From positions 16,493,537 through 16,557,536 of the forward strand of contig NC_134107.1 of the NCBI RefSeq assembly GCF_040939455.1: a DNA stretch of 64,000 bases. The letters are read 5' to 3'. The notes below the pieces were generated by a model that had not been told where the DNA came from, searched no databases, and saw only the letters and a program-made list of their open reading frames with translations. Position 1 is the stretch's first letter, and every line of letters starts with the position of its first letter. This DNA comes from Microcebus murinus. Taxonomy: Eukaryota > Chordata > Mammalia > Primates > Cheirogaleidae. Position numbers and translations under genes: made by a program. This document shows, piece after piece, positions 57,390 to 64,000 of this stretch.

Positions 57390-57409
57390 CCATGCAGCAG
57401 TTCATGCAC

Positions 57410-57428
57410 CTGGGAGGGTTCAGACGAG
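57410..57428 (-). other. OR9Q2: Splice acceptor of OR9Q2 coding exon
   Basis: Minus strand 'gtctgaaccctcccag', with the AG complementary to 57410-57411. The exon would start at 57409. The pyrimidine tract is shorter than in the other three genes. Confidence 0.5.
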
Positions 57429-57610
57429 AGCCTGGCGAGGGGACCCCTCAAGAGAAGTTCAAGTGATTTCAAGTAGCAAAGCTTTACACGCAGTGTCTGG
57501 CGCGTAGGCGCTCGACTTCGACAGGCTTTGCAGCCTAAGGTAGATGCAGACAATACAGAGCTCACCGTGATATAAGATAAAAAGTGATGGATGCGTCCAT
57601 CACAGAAAGA
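57429..57610. other. OR9Q2 upstream region
   Basis: No promoter could be assigned. GC content drops sharply beyond about 57550. Confidence 0.3.
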
Positions 57611-57614
57611 ACAG

Positions 57615-57790
57615 AGAGCAAGTGGCTCCCTGACTTACAAGACGGCTCTTGTATTTGCAACTCTGTCCCCAATTAGCTGTTTGAGTCTACACAAGGCACT
57701 TAACCTCTCTGAACCTCAATTTCCTCCTCTGCCAAAGGAGAACCATAATATGTGCCCTGCTTGTGAGATAAGGTTAATGCATTGGTTAAA
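57615..57790 (+). repeat. MIR SINE (sense)
   Basis: 'tctacacaaggcacttaacc', 'tctctgaacctcaatttcct' and 'gtgagataaggttaatgcat' in MIR order. Confidence 0.75.
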
Positions 57791-58033
57791 ACAGATGCAA
57801 AAGTGCATTGGAACTCTAAAAGCACTCCCCATACACAGTGGCTATTTAAATTTTTAAATGAACGTTTTAAGGAAGGAAAATTTATATTCCATCAACAAAA
57901 GAGCCCAAAAAAAAATCCATTAGCAATCAGCGATGGGCTCTGCTTGTAGGAATATTTCTATTCTCAGTCTAACGACATGCATGTTTAACAAACAGCTGTT
58001 ATCCTAATTAGAGTTGGCTGGCTTATTAAAGGT

Positions 58034-58034
<1 letters not shown>
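57791..58034. other. Intergenic, no gene seen
   Basis: Nothing recognised. Confidence 0.4.

Positions 58035-58066
<32 letters not shown>
58035..58066. repeat. (AC)n microsatellite
   Basis: About 16 AC units, followed by a short imperfect extension. Confidence 0.95.
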
Positions 58067-58070
<4 letters not shown>

Positions 58071-59410
58071 CACACACTAGCATTAACCTTGGAATCAAAA
58101 GAGCAAACATGAGCCCCGTTAGCCACCTAACAAAGCTCTATAAGCATGGTTTGGTTGTTCTCAAAGTCCCTAATGAATGCAGTTAGTTTGATTTAAAAAA
58201 AAAAAAAAAAAAGCAGCATCCAAATTTGAAACAGAAGAAGCAGAAATATTTCTATAGTCTAGTGTTTTCTGAGTGCTGTTGGAGGAATCTGGGTTAATGG
58301 ATCTGGGAATCCTTAGGAGAGTTCTAGAACAAGGCTATAAAGAAGGGCTTTGATAGCATCTGAGCTCTTGATGCACCAGCACCCAGGCCAATACCAAGCT
58401 GACCCATTAGGGATAATAACAAAGAAAAGAAAGTAGATCTGGAAGCCATGAGCTGGGCGTGAACCATCCTAACCTGAATTCCACTTTGCTAGTGCCCTCC
58501 TCTTTTGTTTAGTGTTTTCCCTGCCTGTGACCTGCCATTCCAGAGGACACCTCGGTTCTAGTTCACTCACACATGTGTGAACCCGGGCAAGTCATTTTTC
58601 CTCTCTGGGCTTCAATTACCTTGTCATTGTTCCTTTTCAATACACAATGCAGCATGTGTCTGTGACCAGAGCAAGCTGATTGATATGGGGTCACTTCTAG
58701 TAGCTGTGTGTCTTATTCTCACTTCTAGTAGTCTCTGTCCTCCCCACCCACCGTGACAAAGCAATATATCCCTGACTCTAGAGCTTCCTGGGATTTTTTT
58801 TCAGACTCGGCCTGAGATAATAGTGGACCAGCCTCTCTGTCTCCCTGAGCTCCCGATTTAGCACTAGACTTTGCTGGTGGCACTTCTTATTTCCACTGCC
58901 CCAGCGTCATGCCCTAATTGGTTCCCAAGGGGACTCTCCAGGGGGAGGCGATTTATCTTCATGGGACTTCCTAACAAGGGACCTAATATCTTTGAAGGTC
59001 TCTCTTAAATTTCAAACATCCAAAGCCCCCATCGCACATCCTACCATCCCTCAGCAGAGACTGATGAGGCTGGTTCCTAGTCTTGCCTTCTTCCTGCCTT
59101 GTACCAGAAGGAAATTCTTTGAAGTCTTCCTGTATATCTCTGTTGGGAATTTTGTCAGGGGTTTTACATAATGCCACCCTAGCCAGCTATGACCTGATCC
59201 CCAAAAGAGGCTGTTTTAGAAGCCTGAGCTTTGGCTTCCTTAGCCAAAACATGCTATGATTGGTGACTTTGAAAGTTCACCATTTGGCAGAAGCAGAGAA
59301 CAGTGCAGGTGGGGAGTCACAAGACAAGATGTTAGAGTGGCAAGCGTGGGCGGACTGCGAACAGACTTCCATCAGGCAAGCCAAGCAAATGTTTGACAGT
59401 GACCAACCCC
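58067..59410. other. Intergenic with MIR fragment, no gene seen
   Basis: An A run occupies 58195-58212. A MIR-like piece at 58510-58640 reads 'gtgaacccgggcaagtcatt' and 'cctctctgggcttcaattac'. No gene is supported. Confidence 0.45.
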
Positions 59411-59414
59411 TACA

Positions 59415-59575
59415 CCAGAGCACTGGCTCTCAAACTTCAATGTGCATAAGAATGATCCAGGGAATTTGTTTAGAATGTGAATATGAGCGCCCCACCTCCA
59501 CAGATCTAAATACAGTACTTCTGCCATGACAGCAGGCATCTGCATTGTGAACAGGGATCCAAGGTGATTCTGATC
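59415..59575 (+). repeat. MER5-like hAT fragment
   Basis: 'agcactggctctcaaacttc', 'gcataagaatgatccaggg' and 'gcgccccacctccacag' resemble one side of MER5. Overlapping frames of about 100 codons are not genes. Confidence 0.5.
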
Positions 59576-59754
59576 CGGGTAATCTCCAAAAATTATGGGG
59601 GCAATGCCTTGGAGCTCTAGCCCTGCTTGACCATAAACTAAAGTAAAATAATAAATATATGCACGACTTCTCCCAAGTCCCACAAGTGCCTCCCTTCCTC
59701 ACAGGAGACCCGAGGCAGGATGAGTTTGATGTTTCCCTACCTTCTAGATTAAAA

Positions 59755-59800
59755 CAAACAAACAAAAACAAAAAACAAAACCAAAAAACCCTAGATACAG
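59755..59800. repeat. A/C-rich simple repeat (AAAC-like)
   Basis: 'aacaaacaaacaaaaacaaa' with related variants. Confidence 0.8.
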
Positions 59801-59907
59801 AGAAGACTATGAAGCTTCTGAGTGGTCAAACAATGACTTTGGACCAGGTCAGTGCTCTGTTGACAGAGCTGGTCCAGAGATGGCACAAGACAGGAGGACT
59901 CCAGGGC

Positions 59908-60092
59908 AATGACACTCGAACTTGACTGCATATTTGAATCACCTGGGAAACTTTTAAAATCCCAAGGCCCCAATTATACCTCTTAACAGTTAAATCAGAT
60001 CGTCTGAGTATAGGAGCCAGACACCAGTATTTGCTCTAATTCCCAGGTAACTTACTACAATGTGCAGCAAAGTTTGAAAACCACTACCAGAA
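59908..60092 (+). repeat. MER5A-type hAT non-autonomous element
   Basis: Starts 'ggcaatgacactcgaacttg' and ends 'gcaaagtttgaaaaccacta', imperfect inverted ends of MER5A. 'gaatcacctgggaaactttt' and 'aattcccaggtaacttacta' lie between. Confidence 0.7.
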
Positions 60093-60775
60093 GGCTCCTA
60101 CTTTGCAGGAGCCCTACATTTCTCCAGGTATCTTAGGTAGACATTCGAGGGAGGAAAACAGATTTACTTTTCTCGTAAGTTTATAGATCACTGCATACTA
60201 TATTCCTCACATGGGAAACCCTATTGCATATCAGCATATTAAAGGATCTATGAAGTCTTATAATTTAAAAACCTAATCAACTTTCCCTAACCCACCATTT
60301 CCAAAAGAATTTGACCACAGAACCTCTTTTTCATTCACATCCTGCAGAACTAGAGTTCCTAGGGAAGCATGCTCCTTAGCCAGTCCAGCTCTAAAGAGGC
60401 ACAGAAACTGTCCAAATGCCAAATAGTAGAATAGTAATTATTCTAAGAAGCAGCATCTCCTGATGATTCATCTAAGTATCTGGCTCCTTTAAGTCTCTCA
60501 GACTAACTCCCCCAAGAGCAACAGCTCTTCCTGGGAAAGGAATTAGGAAGGAGTCCGGGGGGAACCACATCCTTCCAAATGGATCCCTCGGCAGTTATGG
60601 AAGAGGAAACCACCTCGTCCTTTAAAGAAAGACTCTCCCTTCAGTTGCAAAGTGGGTCTGATGGCTGAGCTCCTGCAGTTCTATTAAATATTTTATAAAA
60701 ATAGTGACTGCCCCTCAGATATCCAAGTGAAACAGGCTGCTGCAACCATCAGACCCCTGCTTTCAGGAAGCTACA
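60093..60775. other. Intergenic, no gene seen
   Basis: Nothing recognised. Confidence 0.4.
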
Positions 60776-60779
60776 GGTG

Positions 60780-60905
60780 AATTTTGAACCACTGATTTAT
60801 TTAATTAGGTGGATTGAATCTTTCTACAATGTATACATAGATCAAACATCTTACCCCATAAATATACACAATTATTATTTATCAATTAAAATTTTTAAAA
60901 GGTTT
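60780..60905 (+). mobile_element. L1MA-type 3' terminus (sense)
   Basis: 'acaatgtatacatagatcaa', 'acatcttaccccataaatat' and 'acaattattatttatcaatt' with an A/T-rich end. Confidence 0.75.
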
Positions 60906-61167
60906 TTTAAAGACACCATTAGAATGATTATTATGATTGTTTAGGCACCCTTTGGCCAGCCCCAGAAGAGAAGCAAAATGGACCTTAAAGAGTAGAGATC
61001 AAAATTTCATGTATAGAGCCCATAAAACCAAAGTAAAAGAAGTTTAGAGATTTTTTTCCTTGAGACTACTGAGACATGAAGCAAAAGAAAAGAGAATTTT
61101 TTTCTTAAGACCTACAGATCTCACCAAAATTTGGAAAGGAAATCCAACAGGATAATAATAGTGAAGA

Positions 61168-61470
61168 CTACTTTAGCTGCTTACTATATGCCAATTCATT
61201 CTTCTGACGGACAGAGGATAGATGATTATGATGATATGATGACAATAGAGAGGGAGATAGATAAATAGAGGCCTATATTAGCTCATTTAATCTATGCAAC
61301 AATCCTATGTGTTAGGTACTATTATCCTCATTTTAAGGACATGAGAAAATTTAGGCGCAGAGAGTTGAAGTGGACCACCAATAGTGCCCACAGTAAGTAG
61401 CAGAGCTAGGGTTTAAACTCAAGCAGTCTGGCTCCAAAATTCATATTCCTAATTCCTATACACTACTGAA
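61168..61470 (-). repeat. MIR SINE (antisense)
   Basis: 'ctgcttactatatgccaatt', 'gctcatttaatctatgcaac', 'attatcctcattttaaggac' and 'gcagagctagggtttaaact' in antisense MIR order, with a short GATA-like insertion near 61215-61265. Confidence 0.8.
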
Positions 61471-64000
61471 ACCCCCAAAAGGAAGTCTCTGAACTCAATG
61501 TTTGGGAGTAATTGAGGGGTTCTTCCTGCTATGTTTGTATTTTCCTTCTAGTTTTTCAGAAAGAAGGAAACTTGGCTTAAAGATGAGACTTAAGTTGCAG
61601 AGTAAGTAGATTGTGGTAGAAAATACTCAGGGCACATGGCCAGGCCCTTGTTCCTTCTGTGGGTGTGAAGTACCACTCACAGCCTCTGGTGAAGGGGTGG
61701 ACTGAGGATCCATCCACCTTAGCCCCAGGTAGCCTCACTTTTATAGTCATAGCTGATAGGATAAGGAGAAGACCCAATCTGAGTTATTGCAAGGAATAAC
61801 CCTTTCAAAAAGCTTTTCTTGAACTACTTTAGGAGGATACCCATTTATTACAACCAGAAATTCATGATTTGTGGCCTGAAGGGGATGCTAAGAAGGATGT
61901 ATAGAGGACGTATCTTCAGATCTCACCCTGGGATCCATCTTCCCCATCCAGACTTGAGTGGATCTCATGCCAGTTCAATGCTGAGGAACACCTAGTGCTT
62001 ATAAATTTGCTTTGGAAGGATATTGGAAGGACTTATCCTGCTGCAAAATTTCCCCTTTCAATTCATCATTGGTATTTCTGCCCTCACTTTACATATTCTG
62101 GAACTACAGAATTTTTATAGGCTCTCATAAGATATTGGAACCAAAGGAGATGTTAGAAGGCAAATGATCCAGACTTTCCAATTCACAGGGAAGCAGGTGG
62201 AAGTCCCCAAATAGGAATACATTTAGTGGTTGTATCAGTTCATTTGAGTCCTAGTCTATGACTTTTTAAGGCCAAACTGTTTAACTAACACTTTACCCAA
62301 TGGTCTCTTACTGCTCTCAAGTACAGAAGAGGCCCCAAATAAAGATGACCCAACAATCAAGTGAATTCATGTCAATTAAGTTCTATGCATATCTGTCCTT
62401 CCTATCCTCCAAACCCTCTCAGAGGTGTGTAGTCCTGAGAGAAGTTTCTTCCATGCTTCCCTTATGAGGTTTTGCCACGTTTTCTCAGACCCTCCACATC
62501 TGAATTTCCCAGAAGGATGGAGCCAGAAAGAACTTTGGAATCTAGTCCAACTCTTCAGCTTACAGATGTGGGGAATGAGATCCCAAAGAGGGAAGGACTT
62601 ACAGTCTCATAACAAGTTTCATAACAAGAACTTCTTAGTTGTAAGTGGCAAAAGCCCAGCATATAGCATGGCTTGAGCAATAGATGAATTCACTGCAAGA
62701 TTCTCCAAACTATGGGGAGGGCAGGCAAGGATGTATCTAAGTCTCAGGAACAATTGTGACCATCAATCCCAAAACATAAGGAATTTCTCTGCTGTCCATA
62801 ATTATTTCTGAATATCAGCTTTATTTTCTTCCTAAACCTGCTTTCACCACAAAGTAGGAAAAATGCCCATTGGTTGTTTCTTCACTTCACATGTCCTAAC
62901 TTTTCCACCACAAAGCAGGTGAAAATCACTTTTTCCGTTGCCAAATTAAAAGGAAAAAAAAACCCAAGAAAGACCTCAGATGGTATTTGGCCAAGAGATG
63001 GAGTACCAAGATTGGCCCAATGTTGATCAGTCACCAATAGGTGAGGACCAGAAAGATGGGACATACAGGGAGATGGAAGTACTTGTGTGATCCATATGGG
63101 CAGAGGAAAGAAAGGAACATTCAAAGATAAGAGAGAATACTGTTCTCGGGTCACAAAAGAATAGATTTTCACCACACTGAGGTAAGGAAAATCAGAGAAA
63201 TTCCCACTGCACCTGTGCTTCAGGGACTTGCACAGAGCTGGTGGTTGAGCTAAAGCAGATTTGCCACTGGTGCCCAAGCAGGTCGTGCTTAACATCCTGT
63301 CTGCATCAACAAGGCTCGGGAAAGACAATGGCTGTTTGGTGGTGTTTGAAGCTTTATGCCTGAACTCCCTGGGCCAATGTAAAGTGTGGAAAGTTTGTCT
63401 CCAGCCATTCCCATACTTCCCAGTTGCCAGGTTCTCCAGTGCTCACTTCCATCCCATGCTCGGAGAGAGCTTTGAGACTGCCCCCTTCGGAAAGAAATGG
63501 CTGGTGATCCCTCTAATGTGAGATCCCTTCTTAAATAATCTAAATCTTTAACAAGGTGAAAGCCCAACTAGATAGAATCTCAGACCAGAGAGGGACTGAG
63601 AATTCTTATTCAACTCTTTACCCCATTACGAGGATGGAGAAACTGAGATAGAGAACAAGGGAATTATTTCATGGAAGGACACACAGCTGGCTGATGGCAC
63701 TTGCCACCCAACATTCTATTATGGCCTACAGTCTCTAAAAAAGGTCAAGCGGACTAATTTCAAGTAAAGGAATTGGAAACAAAGAGCAGGAATTTAAGAG
63801 GGATTCAGGTTCCTTCTTGGCACTTTGGAAATCATGCCGTATTATAGGATCTGCCAACTTGCACTGCCCCCTGGAAGGGCTGTGGCATTTTTAGTTCCAC
63901 TTCTTGTACCAAGTAGTGTGGTCACCAGAAAACTTTGTCATTTTCTGGGACAAAGGAGGGTGGCAGGGTCTCCTGAGGCCCAGCAGAACAGTCATACTAC
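61471..64000. other. Intergenic to window end, no gene seen
   Basis: Old dispersed-repeat fragments occur near 62515-62620 ('aatctagtccaactcttcag') and 63600-63700 ('gatggagaaactgagataga'). Frames up to 148 codons (62882-63328, antisense) have no domain I recognise. By analogy with human the next gene to the right should be OR9Q1, but no OR sequence is present before the end. Confidence 0.4.

Noticed and set aside
56421..57476. 351-codon forward frame over OR9Q2
   Set aside because: Low-complexity Glu/Gly/His-rich translation of the reverse of a clear receptor gene. It is open only because of GC-rich codons.
62882..63328. 148-codon antisense frame
   Set aside because: No domain, signal or conserved motif that I recognise. 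Such a frame is expected by chance in a 64-kb window.

Overview
The window is mammalian nuclear DNA, and the repeats point to a strepsirrhine primate (lemur or loris group). The SINEs are Alu elements, which restricts it to primates. The Alu at 41.2-41.6 kb carries an extra A/T-rich block with a TTGGCCAA core in its middle linker. Several L1 3' ends share a tail type (GTACCCCCATAATA followed by an A-rich end) that I associate with lemurs rather than with human L1.

The genes are four intact single-exon olfactory receptor (OR) reading frames in AT-rich, repeat-filled DNA: OR10W1 (+, 11.5 kb), OR10Q1 (+, 26.9 kb), an OR1S1/OR1S2-type receptor (+, 43.1 kb) and OR9Q2 (-, 56.4 kb). Names rest on recalled family sequences. 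The order and relative orientation match the part of the human 11q12.1 OR cluster that runs OR10W1, OR10Q1, OR1S, OR9Q2. A broken OR10W-like remnant lies at 28.5 kb. Each intact gene has a pyrimidine-AG splice acceptor 5 to 20 bases before its start codon, the usual OR plan of non-coding 5' exon(s) spliced to one coding exon. The genes do not form an operon or pathway; each encodes an alternative odorant receptor, normally expressed one per neuron.

Layout. 0-11 kb: L1 fragments, a copy of the OR10W1 3' flank (1.1-2.7 kb, split by an L1), MIR and L2 relics, an Alu. 11.5-13.5 kb: OR10W1 and the matching 3' flank. 13.5-26.8 kb: L1 pieces in both directions and MIRs. 26.9-28.9 kb: OR10Q1 and the OR10W-like remnant. 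29.7-39.5 kb: a Tigger-type DNA transposon, then a long antisense L1 holding a solo class II ERV-type LTR, then a degenerate sense L1. 41-44 kb: young Alu, older Alu, OR1S gene. 46.9-47.9 kb: an MLT1 LTR interrupted by a younger MaLR LTR. 50-54 kb: nested L1s and a short piggyBac-type element with perfect ends. 56.4-57.4 kb: OR9Q2. 57.4-64 kb: MIR, MER5-type and L1 relics, no gene seen.

No novel coding system was found. The most informative signals are the OR10W-lineage duplications and several nested insertions with exact target-site duplications.
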